From NCBI GenBank assembly GCA_017849455.1, contig JAFIGX010000007.1, positions 68,208 through 132,207 of the forward strand: a stretch of 64,000 nt of DNA. Reading direction: 5' to 3'. Under the pieces are notes generated by a model, which worked only from the letters and a program-made list of their open reading frames with translations, did no database searches and was not told the DNA's origin. Made by a program: the position numbers and the translations under genes. Shown piece after piece: positions 44,474-53,065 of this stretch. How positions within the stretch are numbered: position 1 is the stretch's first letter; each line of letters starts with the position of its first letter. The stretch is from Pseudobacter sp. (lineage in GTDB: Bacteria; Bacteroidota; Bacteroidia; Chitinophagales; Chitinophagaceae).

Positions 44474-45819
44474 GGTCCTGTAATTTGTTTTTTCCCGTTC
44501 TTCAATATGTCGAGAATGCCTTCATTGTTAATGATGATCATACCATGCCGGTCTTCTGTGATACCCTGTTCGAGCCGGTACGTGTATACCGGCTTCTCGC
44601 CTTCCATCCGGGTGGGCAGGTATACGAAATTGATATTATTACAGATGGACATCAGCGATTCTCCCGCTTCGATGATATGCGTGGAGACCACGAACATGCA
44701 GTTCGGCCTTCCGGCAAAAGCAGATGTGATGGCCACTGTAGCCTCATAAGCGTCTTTCACGTTCGTACCCCTGAACAATTCATCGAAAATGATGAACAGG
44801 TTCCTGGACCTCTCCAGTTGAAGGGCCATTTTCTTTACTCTCAACACTTCCGTGTAAAAATGGCTATAGCCCATGTTCAGGTCATCCGGAAGGTTGATGG
44901 TGGTGAGCAGGCCATCGCACACTGAAAATTGCATTCTTTCCGCCGCCACCGGAAAACCTGTATGAGCGAGGAATACGGCAATTCCCAACGATTTCATGAA
45001 AGTGGACTTTCCCGCCATATTGGCCCCTGTAAGAAAAACAATATTACTGTTTGGCGTGATGTGGAGATCGTTGGGTATAGCTTTGGTAAGCCGGGGATGA
45101 TATACCCCTTCGATCTTCATGATATGCTTATCACTCTCCAATGCTTCCGGGAAAATGAACCCGCGTTGCCCGGCCACGGTAGCCACGGAGATATATACGT
45201 CGATACAATAGACATAATACAGTAATTGTTTGATCTGCTCACGATGGGCGTATCGCAGCAATTTATCGTAATCCACGGCCCCGTCATAATCCAGTTTCAC
45301 CGGTAGCTTCTCCCGCAGCACCTGCTCCATCTCCGGGGCCTTCAGCAGTATTTTTATTTCATGCAGGTCCTTTGCATACGGTGTGCCTGTGGCAGAAGGA
45401 GCAATACGATCTATAAAATTGCGCAGGGTAAGCAGGATCTCCATTACGGAAGAAATGCCTTTGAGCAACTGATGGTATTCGGTATTGGCGCCGATGAGGT
45501 TATTGAATTTTCTTCCCAGTGTATTCTCATGATGGGTAAGCCTGCTCCTTTCATCGGTGTTGGCCAGGTATTGCTCTGCTGCATCGAAGAGGTCTCCTTT
45601 AAAAGGGAAATTGGTCTTCAGGTCTTTGAAGTAGCGGATGATCCCACTCCTGTTATTGATGGCCCCCACGTCGGAAAGCGGGTAACGGAACATCTGCTCC
45701 AGTATCTCGGCGCCACCGCGCGTGTGGGTCCGGTTGAAGATCGCATATACAGAATCGTTATCCCGTTTTCCGAAGATATTCAGGTCGTCGAGGGTTTGTT
45801 TGTCGATTACTAAGCTCAT
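44470..45819 (-). CDS. MutS-like ATPase lacking the mismatch-binding domain (copy 2)
   Basis: A 449-residue paralogue of the next gene, with the same start (IDKQTLDDLNIFGKRDNDSVY against IADKQTLDDLNLLGKY) and the same ATPase boxes: GANMAGKSTFMKSLGIAVFLAH, LFIIFDELFRGTNV and VVSTHIIEAGE. Two copies in tandem suggest a heterodimer, as MutS proteins act as dimers. It starts 14 bases after the fused GldFG gene. Function unknown. Confidence 0.85.
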   Translation of the reverse strand: MSLVIDKQTLDDLNIFGKRDNDSVYAIFNRTHTRGGAEILEQMFRYPLSDVGAINNRSGIIRYFKDLKTNFPFKGDLFDAAEQYLANTDERSRLTHHENTLGRKFNNLIGANTEYHQLLKGISSVMEILLTLRNFIDRIAPSATGTPYAKDLHEIKILLKAPEMEQVLREKLPVKLDYDGAVDYDKLLRYAHREQIKQLLYYVYCIDVYISVATVAGQRGFIFPEALESDKHIMKIEGVYHPRLTKAIPNDLHITPNSNIVFLTGANMAGKSTFMKSLGIAVFLAHTGFPVAAERMQFSVCDGLLTTINLPDDLNMGYSHFYTEVLRVKKMALQLERSRNLFIIFDELFRGTNVKDAYEATVAITSAFAGRPNCMFVVSTHIIEAGESLMSICNNINFVYLPTRMEGEKPVYTYRLEQGITEDRHGMIIINNEGILDILKNGKKQITGP

Positions 45820-45833
45820 GATGTATTATTCGG

Positions 45834-48128
45834 TTATCTTCTCTTTCTACGGACCCAGATATACAGGCCGCAAACCATCAGGATGGCCGGGAACACCCAT
45901 TTCAGGCCAACCTTTGAAACTGCCCAACTCGTTTTGGTCAGACGCAGCGATCTGTCGGGCGCATTCGGGCGGCGCATATCGATCGGCAATTCTTCATCCG
46001 TGAGCCAGAAGAACATGCCACTGACAAAATTGATATTGGCCGATGATATATCCTTCCTCATCATCTGGAATTCGCCATTGCTCAGGCAATCGGCGTCGCC
46101 CATGACGATGATCTTCTGCTCTTTATTATTCACTTTTCTCGAAAGGGCGATGACCGTGGGATAGGGCTGCTCCACTTCTCCGGCGGCCGGGTTCAGTCTG
46201 GCCGTGTCATCTATGAAGTTAGTGGTTTCCTGTTCCAGCCAGCCCCCGGTAGTATCGCTGGTAAACAGCGTGGTGACCTTGAAGCCTTTGTCGGTGCTGA
46301 ACTGCAATGCAGTGGTGGTCAGCATCGGCAACAGTTGTTCCTGCCGTTTTATATTCTTGAAGTGAAAGGAAAAATCTTCGGCAGCTTTGGTAGGGGTCAG
46401 CAACAGCAGGTTCGACTGGAATTTCTTGCTCGGCTTCACGAGCATACCGGGCAGGAATTTTACGCCCAGCGGCTCCACGATCGGGTTCATGAATTCCTGG
46501 CGGCCGGGCTCTCCGGCAATGATCAGGTTACCGCCTCTCTCGATATAATGATTCAGCCTTTTCATTTCTTCGGGGGAAATGGGTTTCCTGGCCTCTGCAA
46601 TGAGCAGGATGCGGATATTGTCCGGTATTTCCTTATCGAGGGTGACATCTGCAAAATCGAAACCCTGGTTGATCAATGCCAGGCGGAATGATTTTTCCTG
46701 GGCGAACATATTGTACCCGCGGTCTTCTTCGGCATCGCTCCTGCGCTCACCATGACCAGTGAGGAAGCCTACGGTCGGAAGTTGATCGATCACCAGTCGT
46801 TTGAACGCCGCCGTTATCTCGGTTTCAGAGGGAAGACGCATCATATCGTCGTAAATGCGGAGAAAGGTTTCCTTGCCGTTGGCTCTTTTGAGTGAACGTA
46901 CGAAACGGAACCTTTCCGGTTCCAGGTCGACTTCCTTGTTGATCTTCTTGTAAGGATCGATCCCGAAGCGCCAGTCGTATAATTTCACCAATGTATCGAT
47001 CAACTGATCGTCGTTCAGGGTTGGGTATTGTTTTTCCAGTTGCTTATTACCGGCTTTATGGTAATAATATTTGTACTTCAGCCTGATCCCGGGTTTGAAC
47101 CTGATGTATTGCTTGAACCTGTCTACATCATACTTATACGATTCCGGCACCGCTATCCAGTAGTTCTCATCCAGCATATTGGTATAAGTGGTGATGGTAA
47201 GTTCATCATCGAGATGGCTCAGCACTTCCTGGCTGCTTTTGGTAAGGGTATTGAACTTCGTACGGGTAGCATCATAATACGACATCAGCTTGGGCTTGGC
47301 GCTGAAATAACCCAGCAGCATCGCTGCGCAGAAGACCAGCGCGTACCTGCCGAATGAAACATACCAGGGTTTACGCTGCCGGCCGCTCAGCATTTTGATG
47401 ATCGTAAAGCCGATGAACAGGCTGATCACAATCAGGAAATACAGCACGTCCTCACTGGTGATCATACCTGAAATGAAAGTATCGCAGCGGCCTGAAATAG
47501 CGAGCCAGTAAGTAATATCCCTTACGAATTCTATATCCTGCCCTACTGTCTTCACATAACTGAGCACGGCAAAAATGGCCAGCGTGCCCATGGCCGATAC
47601 AACGGTATAGGAAGTAAGGGACGACATGAACAACCCCACGGCAGCATACGCACAGGTGAGCAGGAACAATCCCAGCAGTCCCGTAAGAATAACGGGAATA
47701 TCGACCGAGTGAATGGTGAAAGCAGCATATATCCCGTAAATAGAAAGCACACCGATCAGCACAAAGGCATAGATCACGAGCGCCAGGTATTTCCCCAACA
47801 CGATCTGCCGGCTGGTAAGCGGTGAGGAATAGAGGAGTTTGATGGAACCACTGCTGAATTCACGGCTCATCACACCCATCGTGAGCAATGGAATATAGAG
47901 GAACAAGTATTGTTGCACGATCGTAAATGTTCCCTGGATACCTCCAAAAGTACCCAGTGTGGCCATCCACAATTTCCAGCCAATGAGCTGCCTTCTCAAC
48001 ATCTGATCATAGATCCCCGTAAAGACCAGGCCGGTCTGAAAGGCAAAAATGACAATGATCAACCAGGCGATCGGTGAGAAAAAAAGTGTTTTGAGCTCCG
48101 TCTTTGCAATCTTATAAATCGTTTTCAT
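45834..48128 (-). CDS. Fused GldF-GldG-type ABC transporter permease / Gldg-family protein
   Basis: ATG 48128 (MKTIYKIAKTELKTLFF) gives 764 residues; a frame open to 48218 was rejected because it crosses a repeat. Residues 1-240 are an ABC-2 permease with six membrane segments (GldF-like, SGSIKLLYSSPLTSRQIVLGKY). The rest is GldG-like: a membrane segment, a long periplasmic IFT52/DUF4350-like domain (VGFLTGHGERRS, NLIIAGEPGRQEF, IIVMGDADCLSN) and a C-terminal helix. In Flavobacterium GldA, GldF and GldG are three proteins of gliding motility. Here F and G are one chain with the ATPase upstream. Confidence 0.88.
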   Translation of the reverse strand: MKTIYKIAKTELKTLFFSPIAWLIIVIFAFQTGLVFTGIYDQMLRRQLIGWKLWMATLGTFGGIQGTFTIVQQYLFLYIPLLTMGVMSREFSSGSIKLLYSSPLTSRQIVLGKYLALVIYAFVLIGVLSIYGIYAAFTIHSVDIPVILTGLLGLFLLTCAYAAVGLFMSSLTSYTVVSAMGTLAIFAVLSYVKTVGQDIEFVRDITYWLAISGRCDTFISGMITSEDVLYFLIVISLFIGFTIIKMLSGRQRKPWYVSFGRYALVFCAAMLLGYFSAKPKLMSYYDATRTKFNTLTKSSQEVLSHLDDELTITTYTNMLDENYWIAVPESYKYDVDRFKQYIRFKPGIRLKYKYYYHKAGNKQLEKQYPTLNDDQLIDTLVKLYDWRFGIDPYKKINKEVDLEPERFRFVRSLKRANGKETFLRIYDDMMRLPSETEITAAFKRLVIDQLPTVGFLTGHGERRSDAEEDRGYNMFAQEKSFRLALINQGFDFADVTLDKEIPDNIRILLIAEARKPISPEEMKRLNHYIERGGNLIIAGEPGRQEFMNPIVEPLGVKFLPGMLVKPSKKFQSNLLLLTPTKAAEDFSFHFKNIKRQEQLLPMLTTTALQFSTDKGFKVTTLFTSDTTGGWLEQETTNFIDDTARLNPAAGEVEQPYPTVIALSRKVNNKEQKIIVMGDADCLSNGEFQMMRKDISSANINFVSGMFFWLTDEELPIDMRRPNAPDRSLRLTKTSWAVSKVGLKWVFPAILMVCGLYIWVRRKRR

Positions 48129-48150
48129 CCGTACATTTTTTTGGGTAAGA

Positions 48151-48253
48151 GATGAAGAGGTTGATAGGTTAACAGGTTGAAATGTTGACAAGTGAGTTCC
48201 CGAAATACGGAGATTCACTTGTCAACCTGTTAACATTTCAACTTTTCAACATC
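48151..48253. repeat. Inverted repeat built of 8-base modules between gldA and gldFG
   Basis: TTGACAAGTGA ending at 48195 and TCACTTGTCAA from 48215 form a perfect stem (12 bp with the next G-C pair) around a 19-base loop. Beyond it both arms consist of octamers of the form xxTTxAAC: CTGTTAAC, ATTTCAAC and TTTTCAAC on the right, and the same kinds of words in changed order on the left. A modular intergenic repeat of this kind could be an RNA element or a mobile miniature repeat. Confidence 0.6.
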
Positions 48254-48274
48254 TTTCATAACTAGCCTTGTAAA

Positions 48275-49204
48275 TTATAAGGGCTTGTTTTTAGATAATT
48301 CGGCAAATACATTTTCAAGGGAAATTTTCTCCAGGGATATCTCTATGAGCCTCCATTTGCGCTGAACGCTTGCTTCAACGATGCGTTCCATCGTTTCCTG
48401 CGCATCCGAGTACTGCACTTTGTATTTTATTCCGCCCAGGTGCTCGGCATTCAGCACGCCGGGAATGGATTTCAGCTCCTCCGCCGGAGGCATGGCCACA
48501 AGGGAAACATTCAGTGTACTGGGCATGATGTAGCTGTCGAATTCATCGATGGAGCCGGCGAATGCCACAGTGCCCTGGTTGATCATCCAGATATTATCGC
48601 ACAGGGCCTGCACTTCCTGGAGGATATGCGTCGAGAGCACCACAGTCCGTTCTTCCGCGATCTCTTTGATGAGGTTGCGCACTTCCAGTATTTGGTTGGG
48701 ATCGAGACCATTGGTAGGTTCATCCATCACCACGAAACCGGGCTTATGGATAATGGCCTGGGCAATGCCCACCCTTTGCTGGTAACCGCCGGAAAGGTTG
48801 CGGATAAGCCGTTTGTTGAAATGGCTCACACCCACTTTCACCATTGCTTCATCGACCGCCTCTTTCACTTTTCCTTCTTCCATCAGCCGCATATTGGCGC
48901 TATGAGTAAGATATTCTTCCACGGTGAGGTCCATGAGCAAAGGCGGCTTCTGGGGCAGGAAGCCGATATGGCGTTTGGCGTCAACAGGGTGGGTACGCAT
49001 GTTGATGCCTCTTACATAAATCTCGCCCTGCGTTTGCTTGAGCACACCACAGATGACATTCATGATCGTTGACTTACCGGCGCCGTTAGCGCCCAATAAA
49101 CCGTAGATACCGTTTTTGGTGAGCTCGAAATTGATATTCTTCACAGCCCATTGCACACTATACCTGTGCGATAGGTTCTCTACCTTAACGATTGAATCAT
49201 TCAT
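48275..49204 (-). CDS. GldA-like ABC transporter ATPase
   Basis: A 309-residue ATPase. Walker A is GLLGANGAGKST, the signature is LSGGYQQRVGIAQAI, Walker B is FVVMDEPTNGLDP. A C-terminal extension of about 90 residues is typical of the GldA group. It energises the GldF-like permease encoded next on the same strand, 146 bases later. It starts 31 bases after the PKD-like lipoprotein gene, so it may be transcribed from the upstream Sus locus. Confidence 0.9.
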   Translation of the reverse strand: MNDSIVKVENLSHRYSVQWAVKNINFELTKNGIYGLLGANGAGKSTIMNVICGVLKQTQGEIYVRGINMRTHPVDAKRHIGFLPQKPPLLMDLTVEEYLTHSANMRLMEEGKVKEAVDEAMVKVGVSHFNKRLIRNLSGGYQQRVGIAQAIIHKPGFVVMDEPTNGLDPNQILEVRNLIKEIAEERTVVLSTHILQEVQALCDNIWMINQGTVAFAGSIDEFDSYIMPSTLNVSLVAMPPAEELKSIPGVLNAEHLGGIKYKVQYSDAQETMERIVEASVQRKWRLIEISLEKISLENVFAELSKNKPL

Positions 49205-49235
49205 TATTGATAGTTGTAATTATTGATAGGGTTGG

Positions 49236-50789
49236 TTATGTTCCCGGATATCTTCTGAATACATATTCGAAATAGGAACCCCATTTCCAGGTGAGGTCTA
49301 CTATGTTGCCGATGTTCGGTGATTGGTACAGGATGCCTACTGATCCCGGGTTGGGATTCCCCAGTACCTCATTTTTGAGGCTGCAGATATAGAACAGTCC
49401 CGTATCGAGCGCAACACCCAGTTCACCCGAATTGGCATCCGATGTGATCTTCGTGATCCGGCCGGAACCAAAATCATGGTACAGTGTAACTTTTTTGGTG
49501 TTGATATCATAGAAATACAGCTTGCTCCCTTCCCCGAAGAACAGGTATGATGAATTGCGGATTCGGTAGTACACGGTATTGTCGGATACGATACCATTTC
49601 CGGCAAAGACCTCCTGTTGCTGACCGCTTACGCCGATATAAGTGTACTGCATGGACAGCCTGTAGGTTTGATACAGGTATTGCCCGGTGCTGTTGTTCTT
49701 GATGATATTCATGTAGGAAGAAGCGTTCGCATAATCACTGCAATATTTCATCGTATACCCGGTTTGGTTGTTCAGGTCGACAAAACCCGGAGGAGGTGCG
49801 GTGGAATTCTGGAGATACAATTTCCCACCCACGTAGTCATTCGAACCGGTGGTTACATAAAGTCCCAGGAATCGTTTTTGGAGATCATCATACAGGTAAA
49901 TGAACTGGGAGTAATCGATGCTGATATCGATATTCTGCGAAATGTTTGCACCGCCGCCCTCGAAGTAGATAGGCACATCCATGAAGAACCCGTCGTGCAC
50001 GCCGCCCATGGTCTTGGTATTCCTTTTCCAGTAGACCTTGCCATCATCGGTCAGCACATGATTGGTGGAACCTCCGTCGACATAGTCCACCGGCTTCGCA
50101 CCATTGGGAAATGACTGGGAAGGGAATTCACTGCGGAGTGCTATCTGTTTTGAAAAATTATCTCCACTGAGGAACACCGATGAATTTCCCTGCAATACCA
50201 GCACCTGGTCGAGTGTGTAGTCGGGGAATATCTTCGTAACCAGCTTTACCGGGTTATCACCAAGCGGTTTATCCGGGAATAACTTCGCATATACATCAGG
50301 GAAATATTTGTATTCGTAATAAGTAACGTTGTTGGCGTCTTTTTTGGCGTCTCTCCGGATATAGGTCAATCCGGATTTTCCGCCGTTATTGGTCAGGAAC
50401 AGCCAGCCAGCTTTATAGGCCGAGATCACCTGTAGCTGTATTTGATAACGGGTTACAATACCTGTGGCCTTTTCTTTGGCATACAGGTAGACCATGATAT
50501 AACCGGGAATAGTAGGTGTATATGCCAGGTCCCTCTTGTTCGATACGACTGAATCCAATTGCCTCCATTCATAATCGAATGCGAGTGTATCCCTCTCAGG
50601 GTATTTCCATTTAATGACAGGCGACAGTTTGAAGGTATCGCCGAGGATGACCGGAGGCTGTGTGGGAGCCGTTATGGACATGATCTTGTTATAATCGATC
50701 AGGTCGTAATTCCCTTTGTCTTTATAACATGCCTGAAGGAGCGTTACCAGGCAGATCCCCAGCATGAATGATTTTATATGATGTTTCAT
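49236..50789 (-). CDS. PKD-like family lipoprotein of a Sus locus
   Basis: A 517-residue lipoprotein (signal ending TLLQACYKDKGNYDLIDYN, Cys near residue 21). The N-terminal half has two immunoglobulin-like PKD-type domains (LSPVIKWKYPERDTLAFDYEW). The rest has propeller-like strands (GWLFLTNNGGKSGLTYI, YYRIRNSSYLFFGEGSKLYFYD). The family is repeatedly found after SusC, SusD and DUF4843 genes, as here. A surface-exposed binding role is inferred; the substrate is unknown. Confidence 0.85.
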   Translation of the reverse strand: MKHHIKSFMLGICLVTLLQACYKDKGNYDLIDYNKIMSITAPTQPPVILGDTFKLSPVIKWKYPERDTLAFDYEWRQLDSVVSNKRDLAYTPTIPGYIMVYLYAKEKATGIVTRYQIQLQVISAYKAGWLFLTNNGGKSGLTYIRRDAKKDANNVTYYEYKYFPDVYAKLFPDKPLGDNPVKLVTKIFPDYTLDQVLVLQGNSSVFLSGDNFSKQIALRSEFPSQSFPNGAKPVDYVDGGSTNHVLTDDGKVYWKRNTKTMGGVHDGFFMDVPIYFEGGGANISQNIDISIDYSQFIYLYDDLQKRFLGLYVTTGSNDYVGGKLYLQNSTAPPPGFVDLNNQTGYTMKYCSDYANASSYMNIIKNNSTGQYLYQTYRLSMQYTYIGVSGQQQEVFAGNGIVSDNTVYYRIRNSSYLFFGEGSKLYFYDINTKKVTLYHDFGSGRITKITSDANSGELGVALDTGLFYICSLKNEVLGNPNPGSVGILYQSPNIGNIVDLTWKWGSYFEYVFRRYPGT

Positions 50790-50818
50790 GATAGTTTTTT
50801 TGTTGATGATTGGTTCGC

Positions 50819-51526
50819 TTAACCGCCGATGAGCGCAACCGTCATTTCCATCCCGTTATCTTCATACACCGTTCGTCCTGCATCCTTTTCCCTCAAAAGA
50901 TAATTCTTGAAGATGATGGTATAATAGCGCACCTCATCGAGATTGGAGGCATCGATGTCCGATTTGCCGGTCACCTGGATGAACAATTTGTATTTCTTGT
51001 CGGAGTAATCGCCCAGGAACCTGCCCTCAACGGTATCATCCCACCAATCGGGCCTGGCTATTACATTCGATATATACAGGATCGAGAGAGATCGGTCCAA
51101 CTGTCCAACCCTGAAATCCTCCGAGGCATCGATCTTGAGCACCAGCCTTACCGGTTTGGTGGCGATCTCAGGAGTTTTCTTCACCGTGATCCAGGCAGTA
51201 TCCACTGTACGGTTGGCCCTGAGCGTGAAAGTAGCCGGGATGGAATAGTTCGCTTCCGGTGCAGTGGTCGCTTCTTTCACTACAGCCAGTTTGTACACCC
51301 TGTCCCTGTTTTCAGGCTTCCCGATCAGCTCGATGGCCAGTGGTGTGGTGGCCTGGTTATCATTGGGGAGTGCGAGGAATGAGAACAGGGAGGAATCCTT
51401 ATAACTTTTAGTGAACTGGACATAATTGTCTCCCTCATATAGCATGATATGGTCCTTCCTGCAGGAAGATGCTATCACAATTATGGCAGATATGATATAG
51501 TAAGAACGCAATTTTTTCATAACCAT
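50819..51526 (-). CDS. DUF4843-type lipoprotein
   Basis: A 235-residue lipoprotein with signal IVIASSCRKDH (Cys near residue 22). The pattern of DUF4843 is visible: YVQFTKSYKDSSLFSF at the start, a beta-sandwich core, and RPDWWDDTVEGRFLGDYSDKKYKLFI in the second half. It lies five bases after susD and 29 before the PKD-like gene. Function unknown; always part of Sus-like loci. Confidence 0.88.
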   Translation of the reverse strand: MVMKKLRSYYIISAIIVIASSCRKDHIMLYEGDNYVQFTKSYKDSSLFSFLALPNDNQATTPLAIELIGKPENRDRVYKLAVVKEATTAPEANYSIPATFTLRANRTVDTAWITVKKTPEIATKPVRLVLKIDASEDFRVGQLDRSLSILYISNVIARPDWWDDTVEGRFLGDYSDKKYKLFIQVTGKSDIDASNLDEVRYYTIIFKNYLLREKDAGRTVYEDNGMEMTVALIGG

Positions 51527-51531
51527 TAGTT

Positions 51532-53055
51532 TTAAAGCTGATAGGCAATTTCACTTTGAGGCAGAGGTGCAAACCAATCTGCCGGTTTCATCACTACATC
51601 CGTTTCACCATTGAATATATTCCGGTTCAGGCGCTTGAAGAGGAAGAAGGTCTGTCCTTCCGTGAGTGATTCCCTTACCATATCTTTCACTAATTTTTCC
51701 ATCAGCTCATTGGGCGAGATGCTGGTAGGGATCTTGTTCTTGGCGCCGCGGTTGATCCGGATATCGTTCAGCATATTCACGGCATCTGTGATCCTGTTCT
51801 GTTTGATGTAGTATTCGATGATGATATGGTCCATTTCCGAGAACCTGATCACCGGCAGAAGAGGGCCCTGGTTCTTCGTGACCTGGTCTGCATTGTAGGA
51901 AGTGCCGCGGGGCCTTGACCATGTGAGGTATCGCTGATCGCCATACCGGTTGTACCAGCCCACCAGCCTGTAATCATCGAGATCACTCTCGAACAGTTTG
52001 TTCATATAGGTGCTGTTCATCCTGAAGAACTGGCTACCGGGCGAGTTCATGAAAACATTGTCCCAGTTATCGTAGTTCTTCGCATTGGAAAAAGTGAGCA
52101 ACAATTCATCCGGGCGTTTGGTATAGATGTAGTCCACATCGGTTATTTGTCCCTGGTAGATGGAGCTTGTCCACTGGAACCAGTTCCTCTTATGGATGTC
52201 ATAAACGATCTTCGCATTCTTATAGGCGTTCTCATAATCTCCCTTGTACATATAGATGCGGGCCAGCAAAGAGGTAGCACCGAAGAAATTCATGCGCTCA
52301 CCACGATAATTGAAAAACTCGCCTATGGGCAGTTCATAATACCCGCCTGTATTCCTGATCCTGCCGGTTGTGTACCTGATAATGGGGGTCCTCGAGCCCG
52401 GTACGGTGATAAAGAGCGTATCCACAGGGGCCAGCAAGGATTTGGAAAGTTCCATGTCTGCGATGATCCTGGTAAAGATCGTATTCATATCGAGCCTTGC
52501 GGGTTGATACTCCGGGTAACTGCTTACATAGGGGATGGTGAGGCCGGTATAACCACTGGAGGGGGCCGGACTGAATATGCGTAACAGGTCGAAGTGGATC
52601 ATGGCCCTGATGCCATACATCTCACCCAGGATCATATTCTTTTCGTTGGACTTCTGCGCAAAGAAGCCGGAATCCTTTTTCTCTACTTCCTGGATGATAT
52701 TATTGCAATTGGCCAGTGCATTATAGGCTTTCTTCCAGATATCTTCCGTTACCTTTTGTGTGTTGGAATAGTCCCAGTGGAATTGCGCTGCATCCCTGAT
52801 ATCGTACGGGAGGTAGTTCACATCATAATTGTATCCCAGCCCGCTCATGAAGCCCCAGGTAAGGTTTTTTCCATAAAGCTCCGTACTTGACAAAATGCGA
52901 TATACGCCGTTAACGGCAATATGGATACCATCTCCATCCTTGAACAGTTCTTCCTGCAACACCTGGTTACTGGATTTTACATCAAGGAACTTTTTACAGG
53001 ATGTATTCAGCAACACGGGAAGGCAGATGATCATCCAAAATTTTATGGCTCTCAT
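51532..53055 (-). CDS. SusD/RagB-family substrate-binding lipoprotein
   Basis: ATG 53055 (MRAIKFWMIICLPVLL) gives 507 residues and a lipobox LNTSCKKFLDV. Typical SusD features are ALANCNNIIQEVEKK, the TPR-like LGEMYGIRAMIHFDLLRIF with the common LRxF motif, and a C-terminal AVNMLNDIRINRGAK followed by ERRxE-like positions (LTEGQTFFLFKRLNR). It pairs with the SusC gene ten bases upstream. Confidence 0.93.
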   Translation of the reverse strand: MRAIKFWMIICLPVLLNTSCKKFLDVKSSNQVLQEELFKDGDGIHIAVNGVYRILSSTELYGKNLTWGFMSGLGYNYDVNYLPYDIRDAAQFHWDYSNTQKVTEDIWKKAYNALANCNNIIQEVEKKDSGFFAQKSNEKNMILGEMYGIRAMIHFDLLRIFSPAPSSGYTGLTIPYVSSYPEYQPARLDMNTIFTRIIADMELSKSLLAPVDTLFITVPGSRTPIIRYTTGRIRNTGGYYELPIGEFFNYRGERMNFFGATSLLARIYMYKGDYENAYKNAKIVYDIHKRNWFQWTSSIYQGQITDVDYIYTKRPDELLLTFSNAKNYDNWDNVFMNSPGSQFFRMNSTYMNKLFESDLDDYRLVGWYNRYGDQRYLTWSRPRGTSYNADQVTKNQGPLLPVIRFSEMDHIIIEYYIKQNRITDAVNMLNDIRINRGAKNKIPTSISPNELMEKLVKDMVRESLTEGQTFFLFKRLNRNIFNGETDVVMKPADWFAPLPQSEIAYQL

Positions 53056-53065
53056 AATAGTAGTT

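Noticed and set aside
48129..48218. N-terminal extension of the GldFG protein
   Set aside because: It is the octamer repeat translated, with no conserved sequence before MKTIYK.
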